Notes under the pieces: generated by a model
What the model saw: the letters and a program-made list of their open reading frames with translations, nothing else
Database searches by the model: none
Told to the model about the DNA's origin: nothing
Part shown: piece by piece, positions 48,381 to 57,504 of the stretch
Layout: each line of letters opens with the position of its first letter
Numbering within the stretch: position 1 is the first letter of the stretch
NCBI GenBank assembly: GCA_030849075.1
Contig: JASAOO010003556.1
Location: forward strand, 62,001 to 126,000
Reading direction: 5' to 3'
Length of the DNA stretch: 64,000 nt
From: Zelonia costaricensis
Lineage: Eukaryota > Euglenozoa > Kinetoplastea > Trypanosomatida > Trypanosomatidae
Made by a program: the position numbers and the translations under genes

Positions 48381-50633
48381 TCAAGGCGCCGTCGCTGTGG
48401 ATGAAGCCGCTGGGGGGAATAGCATCTCGCGCAGCATGTCATTGCGCGTGGCGACGATGACGTCGCGGCAGACGTCGTTGAGGGCGAACGAGAGGCCAAA
48501 CGTAAGGCTGCTGACGGTGAAGGAGAAGGGCATTTTGCGGTAGAGCGAGGCAACAGTCTGGGGGCTCTTGAGTAGCGACTGCACAGAGCTGGTGCCCAGC
48601 CGCTCGAACACGACGCGCTCCGCCTGGCGGTTGCGCTTCGCGACACTCAGCGGGTACGTAATGACAGACCCCACTAGCCCCGACGCCGCCCCTGCCGCCA
48701 TGTACTGCCCGAAGGTGTGGCAGCCGAGCCGCTCCTTCAGGTACTCGTACGAGGCGAAGCCGATTCCGGCGAGGGCGCCGACGCCCATCATGGAGAAGTA
48801 GCAGCCGTTCCACAGCGACGCCAGCCCGTGGCGCCGCGCTATCGAGCGGAGCAGCCAGAAGTAGGACTGGAAGCTGGGCACAGCGTTGACGGCGACGCGG
48901 GTGCGCAGGAGGTCGAGCGGGTACACGATGGCGGTGCCCAGCGCCGCAGCTGCAGCACCGGCCACGAAGTTCGTGTACGGGGTCGCCACGTGCGAGTACA
49001 TGAGCCGCTCCACTACAGACTGAAACAGGTCGAAAAAGCAGTAGGTGAGGGCACCGTACGGCCCCACCCGCAGCATCGTCACGTGCCCCGACGTCCACAT
49101 GTTTGGGCTTTGCTTCACCACCTGGTACAGCAGCTGCGCCCCCTTCTTGGCCGTCGCATTCTCTGTCATGCCCACCTGGTAGAGTATCTTGAGCCTGTCG
49201 AACGGGAGGGAGAAGAACTTCGCGGTCACTGCCGCGACGCCGCCGCAGAAGAAGGCCTCTGGAAGGGTGACAACGTTGCGGCGCGAGGAGTGCACGGCGG
49301 TTGTCTCGTAGTAGTTGCGGGTGCGGCGCTTGACCAAGTCGTTGACGGTGAAGCTGGTGGCGGTTGCGATGGGGCCCTTGATCCAGTTCATGGCGAGGCC
49401 CTTGTACAGCCCCTGCCGCAGCCCCTCCTCGCGGTACACCGTGATGAGCGCGTTGACGACGCCCGAGTAGCGGCCGGGAGTCACCTGCATGCGGCGCCGC
49501 ACAATGTCCAGCGGGTAGGTGGCCGACTGGGCGATGAGGCCGGCCAGACCGCCCGCCACGAGGCGCTGGTAAGTTGGAATCTCTTTGTCGGACTTCAGGT
49601 TCGACGCCTTGACGATGTAGTGCTTGAACGTCTCAAAGCACGCGAAGCTGCACCCGGCGTACGGGACGATGCCGACCAGGGTCGGAAACAGGCCCCCGTA
49701 GAGCGAGCGGATGCCCTGCTTCGCCGTGGCCTCTTTGAAGGCGGCACGGTAGCTCGGAAAGCGTCGCTTGCCAGAGCTGCTGCGCGCCGCAAAGCGCGCA
49801 CGCATGAGGTCGAGGGGGTAGGTACACGTCGTCGATGTGGCCCCGGCCAGGGAGCCGCTGATGAAGCGCAGCGTGACGGCGCGCGCCTCGTCGGGCGATC
49901 CGTCGGGGTAGGTGCGGCCGAGCACGGCGCGCAGCTTGCTGTGGTACAAGTCGAACGAGGCGTAGGTGATTGCCGCGTACGGCACGACGCGCAGCATCGT
50001 GGCGCCGTTGCCAATCCAGAGGCCCGTTATGCCAAACTCGCGCACCGTCGCGACGCCGAGGTACACGGCCGCGCGCAGGCTGAACGGCCGCGTCGACTCG
50101 ACCTGGAAAATGATCTTCACGCGGTCGCCCGGGGCGATGACAGTCTTGCTCACAGCCCCGGCAATGCCGCCGGCGGCGAAGCTCTCGATGAAGCGGACGA
50201 TCTCTTTTGCAAAGGAGCGCGTCTGGCTTGCATCACCAGCGCCGTCGTAGCCGTGCTTGACCACCAACACACTGTACTCGCCAGACCGGTCAAAGTCTAG
50301 TAGCTCCTCGCCGAGGGACGAGAAGGCGTGCCGGTTCTCCAGGCAAAACCGCGACCACTGCGCCTCCGTCAGGCCGCCCACGCCCGCGGTGTCGTAGCGC
50401 AGCACCAGGGCGCGCAGCTCCGGCTTTGGAAGTCCGCACAGCGGTGCCACCTTCTTCACAATCGTGTCCACCGGGATTATGAGGAGCTCCTGCTCCTTGC
50501 TAGCCGATGCCGCACCGGTGCTGAGTGCATTCGATGAAACTGGGGTGGCCGCGGGTGCCTTGCTAGAGCCCCCGCCGGCTGCCTCACTCGACTGCGCAGG
50601 CAGCGCTAACGACGGAGACGCGAGGGCCGTCAT
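48381..50633 (-). CDS. Double mitochondrial carrier: two fused SLC25 domains (six Solcar repeats)
   Basis: Mitochondrial carriers normally have three repeats in about 300 residues; this 750-residue protein has six. Repeats are at about 148-235 (PGDRVK), 254-340 (PLDLMR), 356-437 (PLDIVR), 457-545 (PFDRLK), 554-637 (PLDLLR) and 643-727 (PLSVAK). The first three closely resemble the CoA/nucleotide carriers SLC25A42 and Leu5p (GNGATMLRVVPYAAITYASF, FPTLVGIVPYAG and LYKGLAMNWIKGPIA). The second trio is more diverged; its last motif has Ser for the conserved acidic residue. An N-terminal extension of about 145 residues includes two EF-hand-like loops (DTAGVGGLTEAQ at 81-92, DFDRSGEY at 113-120) that lack the final Glu. 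It is presumably an inner-membrane transporter of a nucleotide-like cofactor; substrate and any calcium response are inferred. Confidence 0.9.
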   Translation of the reverse strand: MTALASPSLALPAQSSEAAGGGSSKAPAATPVSSNALSTGAASASKEQELLIIPVDTIVKKVAPLCGLPKPELRALVLRYDTAGVGGLTEAQWSRFCLENRHAFSSLGEELLDFDRSGEYSVLVVKHGYDGAGDASQTRSFAKEIVRFIESFAAGGIAGAVSKTVIAPGDRVKIIFQVESTRPFSLRAAVYLGVATVREFGITGLWIGNGATMLRVVPYAAITYASFDLYHSKLRAVLGRTYPDGSPDEARAVTLRFISGSLAGATSTTCTYPLDLMRARFAARSSSGKRRFPSYRAAFKEATAKQGIRSLYGGLFPTLVGIVPYAGCSFACFETFKHYIVKASNLKSDKEIPTYQRLVAGGLAGLIAQSATYPLDIVRRRMQVTPGRYSGVVNALITVYREEGLRQGLYKGLAMNWIKGPIATATSFTVNDLVKRRTRNYYETTAVHSSRRNVVTLPEAFFCGGVAAVTAKFFSLPFDRLKILYQVGMTENATAKKGAQLLYQVVKQSPNMWTSGHVTMLRVGPYGALTYCFFDLFQSVVERLMYSHVATPYTNFVAGAAAAALGTAIVYPLDLLRTRVAVNAVPSFQSYFWLLRSIARRHGLASLWNGCYFSMMGVGALAGIGFASYEYLKERLGCHTFGQYMAAGAASGLVGSVITYPLSVAKRNRQAERVVFERLGTSSVQSLLKSPQTVASLYRKMPFSFTVSSLTFGLSFALNDVCRDVIVATRNDMLREMLFPPAASSTATAP

Positions 50634-51549
50634 TTTCGATTATCTTCGATGACGCGTACAACACGTCGATACAGTGGGCACAAAAGAGATTTGAAAGCTG
50701 ACAAAAAAAAAACCGCACAGCGTATCCCAAGCAGTGACGCAGGAGTTCGAAGTTACAGCCTTTTTTTCGGCTTGCCTTTTTTGGGGCGGAGTTTCGCTGC
50801 GGAAAAAAAAGGCAGTGTATGCCAGAGCTACACAGCCCCAAACCAGCAGGGCAGAGAAGGTGGTAGGTACAAAGGAGGAAGACAGGACTAGGCTGGAAGA
50901 TAGAAGGTTGGATTCTAGCAGTGGTAGCTGACTCCGGGAACGGCAAAGAAAGAGACCGTTGCTATGATGGTGGTGCTCTCTTGGTCTTTGAGGCTGGGGG
51001 GGGGGTAATGACGCGAGTATGAGGAAGGGGGAGCAGGCGGTCGTTGGAAGTGTGGAAACGCACTGCTGACCTCGTGTTGTGAGCGCCGCGCGAAAAGAAG
51101 GGTCAACCAGTGGGTTAAAAGAGGCAGGAGTGGAACCAGCGCACGATAGGAGAGTGGACGCAAGCGAGCCTCTTGAGAGATGACGGCAACGAGGGTTGCA
51201 TTGCAACATCTTGGCAAACGGGTGTAGCGCGTGGCGTGCCCATGCGCACCTGTTGAAGCAAAGGGACGGTAAAGACCCGCTTTGAGAAGTCCTGATGCGG
51301 CTTTTGCTGCTCATGACGTGAAACGAGCAGCGGCGTGAAGCTGCAAAACAAACAAAAAATGTACATGAGCGGGATGAGAAAGGAGAAGCAAGAAGCGGTT
51401 CAAATTCAAAGCACGTGTTCACCAAACAACGCCACAGACCAGCTCACCGAGAAGGGGGGAAAACAAAGTTGACTGGCCCATCTGATTCCTCCCTCGCTAG
51501 CCTTTTGTAGCCCGTGCTCAACGTGGCAGCAAAACAAAGTTGCAGGGCG
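50634..51549. other. Intergenic spacer
   Basis: Spacer of 0.9 kb upstream of the double carrier. It includes A runs at 50702-50711 and 50802-50809, T runs at 50758-50767 and a G run at 50995-51004. From here to the strand-switch region the DNA is visibly richer in A/T than farther left. No gene is seen. Confidence 0.6.
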
Positions 51550-52881
51550 CTAATGCAGCCGCTCGAGTCCGTTCATATAAGCGTTCAGCTCCGACTTCAT
51601 GGCCCCGTACTCTGCCTTGTAGTCGGACGCCTCCAGCTCGTAAAGCCGCAGCCTGTCCGCTGTTGCGGCGAGCTGGCGCCGTGTGGCGGCGAGCTCGGCT
51701 CGCATTGTTTTCAAGTCCTGCTGTGTACCGCGGTCTTGCTCCAGCAGGTCCACATTTTCAGAGAGGTTCTTCTTCCAGCACGACTGCAGGTTCTCCACGT
51801 AAGCTTGAATCTCGAGCAACGACGGCATGTGCGTCACACCGGGGGCGAACGGCTTCGAGTTGGCGGCAGGCAAGCTCTCTCGGCGTACTAGAATTTCCGC
51901 ATTGCGAGCGTTCATTTTGCGCCCCATCTGCTTGAGAGCATGCGCTGCGTACTCTGCCTCCTCAGGCGACTGTGAGTCGAGTCCGCCGGACGTGGAGGTG
52001 CGGAGCCGCCTCATGGGTGGCAGCGACACAGGGCTAAACGGCTCAAACGGTGCCACAATGTGCTGCGTTGACGGGTCATAGTACGCCTCGAGCAAGTCGA
52101 GCTGCGGGATGCGGGACATGAGCTCACCGCAGAAGTGAGACGCAAAGTACATCATACACTCATCCGTCTCGTCGAACGGAGCGAACGCAAAGTCCTTGCG
52201 CTCGACGTGAAGCGTCGCAATCGGCACCTGCGGCTCGCCGCTCACCTCGTTCTGGTTGTAAACGGGGAAGATCAAGACGGAGCTCTTCCGCTCCGCCTCA
52301 TGGATGTGGCGGTTGAGTGCGATAGAGCTGCCCAGCACCTCGGCGTTTGCGTTGCCTAGGCACCGGTGGTGCACCTGACGCGGCGGAAAAACGGGCTTGC
52401 GCGACACATTGGCGATGGAAAAGACGTCGTCGCCGCGCTTCACAAAAATGTGGGCGTGCGAGGCGCGAAGGAGGCGTGCCGTCCCCTCTAGCAGGTTGTA
52501 AAGAGAACAGCACATCGCTTGTGAAACCTCTCGCGAAACGAATATCTTCGTATGCCGCTGTGGCGAGCCGGCTGACGCGCGCTTTTTCCCTTCCTTCTGC
52601 GACGCAGGCACGCGCGGGGGCGGCGACTTCGCCGGCGGCAGCTTTGTCGCCGGAGGGCGAGCCGCACCAGCCACGCCATCCGCAACGTCGGCGCTGCGCG
52701 CCGCGAACGAGTAGTTGAGCCCACTCTGCGACGCCTGGAAGCCCTGCGTCAGCCGGCCGGCAGCAACACGCAGCCGCTTCGAAAGCGGCGCCAGCTGGTC
52801 AGCGCGGAGGCAACCACTGACTGCGAGCAGTCGATCAATGATGCTCGCCACGAGGCATATTTCGTCCTTGACTTCCTCCAT
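51550..52881 (-). CDS. GAF-like domain protein with C-terminal coiled coil
   Basis: The 443-residue product begins MEEVKDEICLVASIIDRLLA. Residues about 100-270 look like a GAF fold: SREVSQAMCCSLYNLLEGTA (helix), RLLRASHAHIFVKRGDDVFS (strands), then LGSSIALNRHIHEAERKSSV, LIFPVYNQNEVSGEPQVPIA and TLHVERKDFAFAPFDETDEC with FASHFCGELMSRI (final strand and helix). GAF domains bind cyclic nucleotides or other small ligands, but key contact residues cannot be judged here. From about residue 345 to the end is coiled coil (SLLEIQAYVENLQSCWKKNL, then TMRAELAATRRQLAATADRL). The start at 52881 follows two bases after an 11-A tract in the mRNA; a Met six codons earlier lies in that tract and would encode Lys residues. 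Confidence 0.8.
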   Translation of the reverse strand: MEEVKDEICLVASIIDRLLAVSGCLRADQLAPLSKRLRVAAGRLTQGFQASQSGLNYSFAARSADVADGVAGAARPPATKLPPAKSPPPRVPASQKEGKKRASAGSPQRHTKIFVSREVSQAMCCSLYNLLEGTARLLRASHAHIFVKRGDDVFSIANVSRKPVFPPRQVHHRCLGNANAEVLGSSIALNRHIHEAERKSSVLIFPVYNQNEVSGEPQVPIATLHVERKDFAFAPFDETDECMMYFASHFCGELMSRIPQLDLLEAYYDPSTQHIVAPFEPFSPVSLPPMRRLRTSTSGGLDSQSPEEAEYAAHALKQMGRKMNARNAEILVRRESLPAANSKPFAPGVTHMPSLLEIQAYVENLQSCWKKNLSENVDLLEQDRGTQQDLKTMRAELAATRRQLAATADRLRLYELEASDYKAEYGAMKSELNAYMNGLERLH

Positions 52882-54205
52882 CGTTTTTTTTTTTCTCAAC
52901 TGGAGTCACCACCAGACCGCTGAATAGCACTAGGCGTGTTCTCGGTTGCTGCACCTGGGGATGGTCGACGCGCTGCATGTAAAAACCACAACCGATGTAA
53001 ACGTCGATCCGGAAAAAAGAAGGAAAAAGGTTGAGGAGCAGAGGTCAAAATACACTTTTTTTGTGAGGATTGTATCCGGCATTGCCGCTCTACGCGCTTG
53101 CCGGCTGCACGCACATTTTGCTTGCTCGCCAACAAAGTCGCAAGCTATCTTTTGCAGACCGCATGCTAGCCCCGGCCATCGTCATCTAGGCGTGCCGTTA
53201 CAGATATACATCCGCTTTCGCTTGTTTTCTTTTCTTGTGCAAAACCCCGCTGACGTACTCAAGCTCGCAGAGAAAAAAACGAGAAGATACAACCCTCTCA
53301 AGCTCGCACATTGCATAAGCCTTTCTCGGATGTTGTCTTTTTCCCCTCTTCTCTTGGGAAGTAGCGGCCTTACTTCGCCAGAGTGATGATGAGGTTGGCT
53401 TGGAGAACAGCTAAACCTAGCTTCCCCGCCGACTCTGTTGTGCATTTTTTGTGGTTGTTGCTGTTTAGAGGTGATTGCAGTGCTGAGACTCGTCCGGTTT
53501 GCAGCGCTATATACAGACTGAGCACCCGCGGCCAGAAAAAGAAAAAAAAAATGAGCGCAGAGAACGTAAAAGGGTCCACGGTCATCCCGTCACAAAGGCC
53601 AATCCTGAGCAAAAAGCGGATCAGCAATCTCCCGCGCTTCCACGTGCCGCGGCAGGCTTGAAAAGAAAGCGTGCAGGCTGCTTCTTCAGCGCGATTGCAC
53701 AGCAAGAGTGGAGGAGCGTTGGTGCACACCTTTTCTCTCTCTATCTCGCCTTGACTCTCTCCTATCGCGCCTGCTACCCTCTGCCTTTCTCTGCGAGGGT
53801 CGCACCCACGCAGTGAGATCAAGAACGGGGCAGGCGGCTGTAAATCGGAAGCGCGTGCGCTGTCTTTGATGGGCTGCAGGGGGGCGAGGATATAGAATGG
53901 AACGGGCACGTTGCGGCGGCGGCCCATAGTGTATGAAAGGGTATGCAACCACCAGGAAGGACGAAAAGCCGTGAATATAGGGTAAGCTCAAAAGATCGTG
54001 AACGGGAGACGGCGCACCACGCTGTCAGCTTGGGAGTCTAGACCAAAACGAAGACCTGAAGCAAATACGCCTAGATGCGTGCACACAAAGGGCACCGATC
54101 CAAGAAGCTGTGAAAAAAAAAATTGACAAGGCAGATGGAGAAGAAAAGCAGCACAAACGAAGCGTATCCGTCAGAGGCTGAGCGTGGGCACAGCATACGT
54201 CACAC
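52882..54205. other. Intergenic spacer, AT-richer than average
   Basis: Spacer of 1.3 kb with T run 52884-52894 (the A tract in front of the GAF-like gene), A runs near 53274 and 53541-53550, and an A run at 54112-54121. No gene is recognised; short frames on both strands lack domains. Confidence 0.6.
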
Positions 54206-55102
54206 TCAGCTCTTGAAAAATGGCGGCTTGAACTCAACAACGATGATCGTCATGTTGTCCGTTCCGGCCTTGACCGAGTTTGACGGGGCAAGACAGCGGT
54301 CCAGGACCTGTTCGCACACAAGACTAATGTCCACCGGAACTGGGTGACCGTTCTTGTCGATCTCCGTGTTGCGGATGAGGGTGCGCACCAGCTTGCAGCA
54401 CTCCTCGTTTGATAGCACGTCCCAGATGCCGTCACATCCAATTACAATAAACTCGTCATCGCTGCGTGACGGCGTAATTGTAATGTCGGGACACGCTGTC
54501 ACCGCCTGCTCGCACCAGTCCTTCGTCTCCATGGACTTGAAGTCGACATCACCCAGTGCACGACTAACCGCCAGAGTCATGTTCACTCGCCCGTTCTCAA
54601 CCTGGCACCCGGCCGCGACAATTCGAGCCTCTTCCGCAGGAACGGACGGCTTGTGGTCTACACTCAGTGGAACGACATTGCCACCACGGTACAGGACAGC
54701 GCGGCTATCACCTGCGTTTGCACAGACAATCTGCTGGTTGGCCAAATAAACGCAGTTCGCCGTGGTGCCACTCGAGGCAAACTTCTCGCAAATCTGCTTG
54801 TCCACCGCCTTGAAGGCTTCCTCGAACGCCGCCTTGAAGTCGCCTTTGCAGATCGCCACGCTCCGGAGCAATTCATCCAGCATGTGCGCTCGACAGTAAC
54901 GTGAGGCTTCGTCTGACTGATGGCCATCGAAGACGCCGAAAAATGCCTGGTCCTTGTTGCCGTCGAGGTTGAGCTGCGCAACGTGCGCGTCCTCCATGGA
55001 CTTGCGCCAGCCCTGCATGCTGCAGCATCCCACACGCAGGTGGGAGGTCTCGAACACCGTCGAGAATTTCTGAGTTTCTGGCTTCGCGAGCATATCACCC
55101 AT
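54206..55102 (-). CDS. Protein phosphatase 2C (PPM family)
   Basis: The 298-residue product is a single PP2C catalytic domain, a Mg/Mn-dependent Ser/Thr phosphatase. All metal-site and core motifs are present: MQGWRKSMEDAH (about 29-40), FFGVFDGHQ (54-62), SSGTTANCV, VCANAGDSRAVLYRGG, DHKPSVPAEEARI, LAVSRALGDVDF, VIGCDGIWDVLSNEE and AGTDNMTIIVVEF. The length equals a minimal PP2C with almost no extensions, so specificity must come from partners. MGDMLAKPETQ offers Gly2 for possible N-myristoylation. In Leishmania major I recall a PP2C gene shortly upstream of CRK3 on chromosome 36, which would agree with this order. The start is the only plausible Met before the first motif. Confidence 0.95.
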   Translation of the reverse strand: MGDMLAKPETQKFSTVFETSHLRVGCCSMQGWRKSMEDAHVAQLNLDGNKDQAFFGVFDGHQSDEASRYCRAHMLDELLRSVAICKGDFKAAFEEAFKAVDKQICEKFASSGTTANCVYLANQQIVCANAGDSRAVLYRGGNVVPLSVDHKPSVPAEEARIVAAGCQVENGRVNMTLAVSRALGDVDFKSMETKDWCEQAVTACPDITITPSRSDDEFIVIGCDGIWDVLSNEECCKLVRTLIRNTEIDKNGHPVPVDISLVCEQVLDRCLAPSNSVKAGTDNMTIIVVEFKPPFFKS

Positions 55103-55652
55103 TTTTCGTTCGCTACGAGAACTGTGTACAGACTAGGTCAAGGTGACGTGCCAGACGGATATACGGCAAGGACACGCACCAATCCATACTGTGGAGGGAA
55201 CACACAGGCGCATTCGTACAGAAAAGTAAGAGCACGCGGAAAAACAAGTCAACACGCAGCATTGTCGCATGATACGACGGTCCACAACCAGTAAAAGCAA
55301 ACAGAGTAACAGGGTGACAGCGAGAGAGAGGGAGTTTGCGCGAATAACGGTCACCTGAGAGTCACAGATGTGGGGCCCGGTCTGTACGAGCTGCAGGAGA
55401 GTCGTTTACCTCTGTCCACGCAGCAGCCTAGGCGGAGTGAAGTTACTTTCCGTTTTTTCTTTTCTTTGGTAGCTCGCCTTTAGCGCAGTTTCTCCGAATC
55501 CTCACAACAGCAGATAAGAGAGCAACGCCCATCACTTCGCGCAAAGGTCAAAACTCTCGGCCTTTCACAAACTCTAGCTCTCCGAATGCTCTGATTTTCA
55601 GACTGCCTGAGCACCGCAACGGAAGATGCGTCAACAAGAGGCTGAAAAACCC
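55103..55652. other. Intergenic spacer between SmD3-like gene and PP2C
   Basis: Spacer of 550 bases, short for this window. It has a T/C tract at 55450-55466 on the plus strand and mixed sequence otherwise. No gene is seen. Confidence 0.6.
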
Positions 55653-56081
55653 TCAGCGCAACTTGCGCCGCAGTTGCTTGCCTTTGTCGACTTTGCGAGG
55701 TGCCTTCTTTGCGCGCACAGGCCGTGGAGCCGGCGCTGCCACTGGGCGCGCGACAGGCAGACGCTTCAACGACTTTTTCAGCTGTTGCTGCACGGCATCC
55801 CTGCGCCACTGAAGACTCGGCGCCGCCTTCATCTCAGGTGGCAGCATGATCAGCCGCACATTCGAGCCGCGCACAGTGACGCGTTCGTGAAAGTCGTACG
55901 ATGAGTCTTTTGCCTGGTGACGGACGTCTACCAGCTCGACGTTGCCACGCAGGACATCGTAGTGCGCCAGCTTGCCCTTGAACGAGTCGCCGTCCACTGT
56001 CTCCACTGTCACACGCGCGTTGACAGCTTCAAACACTAGAGAAGCCGGGATATCCTTTTCTGCAGCTGACGAGTCCGCCAT
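55653..56081 (-). CDS. SMD3: Spliceosomal Sm protein, SmD3 type
   Basis: Sm proteins form the seven-member ring on U1, U2, U4 and U5 snRNAs; in trypanosomatids these act mainly in trans-splicing. The 142-residue product has the Sm1 motif at about 17-52 (IPASLVFEAVNARVTVETVD, then GDSFKGKLAHYDVLRGNVEL) and the Sm2 motif at about 65-81 (HERVTVRGSNVRLIMLPPEM). 'EA...VTVET..G..F.GKL' and the RGSNVR..MLP..M..AP block are characteristic of SmD3. The C-terminal 50 residues are basic (VRAKKAPRKVDKGKQLRRKL). Trypanosomes have both a canonical SmD3 and a U2-specific variant that replaces it; I cannot tell which this is. The start lies one base after an 11-A tract in the mRNA; upstream codons would be Lys-rich. 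Confidence 0.88.
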   Translation of the reverse strand: MADSSAAEKDIPASLVFEAVNARVTVETVDGDSFKGKLAHYDVLRGNVELVDVRHQAKDSSYDFHERVTVRGSNVRLIMLPPEMKAAPSLQWRRDAVQQQLKKSLKRLPVARPVAAPAPRPVRAKKAPRKVDKGKQLRRKLR

Positions 56082-56459
56082 CTTTTTTTTTTTCCTAGCA
56101 GTGAGGCTATAGGGCAGTTTGCGGGAAGTACAAGAGAAGTGGGGGGAACGTGGTGGCGTGCATGGAAGAAGCACCCTCAATTTCCTCTTCTTTACGGGCA
56201 GAGGAGGCGCTTTTGATGGCGTGCGCGCGTCGTTGTCGTCGTTGAGCAGAGCAGGGCGAAGAACTGCCCGTTTTTTTGAACTAGTGGGTTATTTCTTTTT
56301 TTTCTTTTCGCTTGCCTCGGCAAAGGCGATTAGAGGGCATTCCCAACACCAGGGTTACTGCAAACGTCAGGGCGCATAGGCTCGCTGGATGGTGGCTAAG
56401 CTGACTTGCTTCATGGTCCTTGGGGCCGCTGAACGTCGCGCTGGAGGGGCGGTGTGCAC

Positions 56460-56509
56460 GGGGGGGGGGGTGGGGAGTGAGGGGTGGTGCGGGGCGTGGG
56501 GGGGGGGGG
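56460..56509 (+). repeat. G-run cluster, potential G-quadruplex
   Basis: Within 50 bases the plus strand has G runs of 11, 4, 4, 4 and 12, separated by 1 to 5 or so bases, which satisfies the usual G-quadruplex pattern several times over. It lies centrally in the strand-switch region. Confidence 0.9.
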
Positions 56510-56788
56510 CGAAGAGCGAGAAAGAATCTGGGAATTGCAGCGAAACGGGGGGAAAGAAGGTAACCGATAGCACGACGTGTTGCTCAGGTACGCGTAAGGC
56601 CGCGTGGCCTCCAAGAGGAGCGAATGCTCGGCCCCCCCGCCCACGCTGCCATTGCTCCCCTTGCTTGTCTTGTGGCCTGCCGCCTTCAGCTGCACCCTGT
56701 TGCTCGTCGAAAACTGAGCGCGGCCGTCTGAATGCCGCCTGGTGCAGCTTGCGCCAACGCAACCATGTTTTTCATGCCGTCCCGCACA

Positions 56789-56835
56789 TCTTTCCGCTCC
56801 CGCCCACCTCTGCTCTCTCTGCGCACTCCAATCAG
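56789..56835 (+). promoter_or_regulatory. Probable trans-splice acceptor for the 56890 gene
   Basis: A polypyrimidine tract at 56789-56820 is followed by the first AG at 56834-56835, 54 bases before the start codon. This is the standard arrangement for spliced-leader addition. Confidence 0.55.
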
Positions 56836-56889
56836 TCTCACGCCACCAGACGCAAATCAGCTGCGCGAGGCACACTTTTCGTGACAGAC

Positions 56890-57504
56890 ATGAATTCATC
56901 TGACACTACCGGTGACAGTTCGGCTGGGGAGCCGCAGTACAACAACCGCATAAAGCTCACCTACGCGGAAACTGTGGTTTCCCTAGCCACCGCCATAGGA
57001 CTCGTGATCCTAGTCCTGCTAGATCTGCTTTACCGCAGCAGCTCACGCCACTCGATGCTCCTGCGTATCCAGCGCGAGACACGCTTCGACGGCGCCTACT
57101 TCCTCGGCAAACCCGCCGGCAACAGTGCGCGTGCGATTCTCGAAAATGGTCTGAAGACGCATGAGTTCCGTATTCTGAACCCGCCACAGTACGCGCGAGC
57201 CATTCCGGCAGTCGTTTCTGACTCTCGCGATGCAAAGCAGGACTGCGTAGAGATGTTGAGCAAGGTGCGCAGCATCTTGTCCAAGTCGTACGGCAGGTGT
57301 GCAGAGTTGATGTCGATGCGGTGCTGCCTCGCCTGCGTGAAAGGGGCTCTGCCGGTCGAGCAATCAGAGCGCTTTCTCCGCATCTACGAAAGGGTCATGT
57401 TCTGCTCCCACCGAGTGAACGGCGACGAGAAGCTTGTGACTTCCGAAGATATTCGCTACATGCACGCGTTTTTCTACAACAACGTTCTGAAAGTTCTCCA
57501 GTGA
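56890..57504 (+). CDS. Small single-pass membrane protein, function unknown
   Basis: The 204-residue product starts MNSSDTTGDSSAGEPQYNNR, then has one hydrophobic segment at about 30-50 (VVSLATAIGLVILVLLDLLY) followed by a basic stretch (RSSSRHSMLLRIQRETR), so the N terminus probably faces the lumen or outside. The remainder is globular: DGAYFLGKPAGNSARAILEN, then CVEMLSKVRSILSKSYGRCA, RCCLACVKGALPVEQSERFL and SEDIRYMHAFFYNNVLKVLQ. It is the first gene of the rightward unit. No family was recognised with confidence. The start at 56890 is supported by the AG acceptor just upstream; a longer frame back to 56389 runs through the G-rich block and is not plausible. Confidence 0.78.
   Translation: MNSSDTTGDSSAGEPQYNNRIKLTYAETVVSLATAIGLVILVLLDLLYRSSSRHSMLLRIQRETRFDGAYFLGKPAGNSARAILENGLKTHEFRILNPPQYARAIPAVVSDSRDAKQDCVEMLSKVRSILSKSYGRCAELMSMRCCLACVKGALPVEQSERFLRIYERVMFCSHRVNGDEKLVTSEDIRYMHAFFYNNVLKVLQ

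Larger units (their letters stand above)
56082..56889. promoter_or_regulatory. Divergent strand-switch region (probable RNA polymerase II start zone)
   Basis: Genes to the left (SmD3 onwards) point left and genes to the right point right, so two polycistronic units diverge from this 0.8 kb. In Leishmania such regions are where transcription starts on both strands and where acetylated histone H3 and variant histones accumulate; that is known biology applied here. The sequence shows T runs (56083-56093, 56270-56276, 56296-56311), a dense block of G runs at 56460-56509, and the polypyrimidine/AG acceptor of the first right-hand gene at 56789-56835. No TATA box or other classical promoter element is visible, as usual in these organisms. 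Confidence 0.8.

Noticed and set aside
48717..50300. Plus-strand frame of 527 codons opposite the double carrier
   Set aside because: Shadow of the carrier gene; no domain and wrong strand for the unit. The same applies to plus-strand frames opposite EMC3 (1795-2880), the helical-repeat protein (24420-25799) and DUS2 (34640-35854).
56389..56889. Longer N terminus for the first rightward gene
   Set aside because: The extension translates the G-run block into Gly/Trp/Arg and lies upstream of the probable splice acceptor at 56834-56835.
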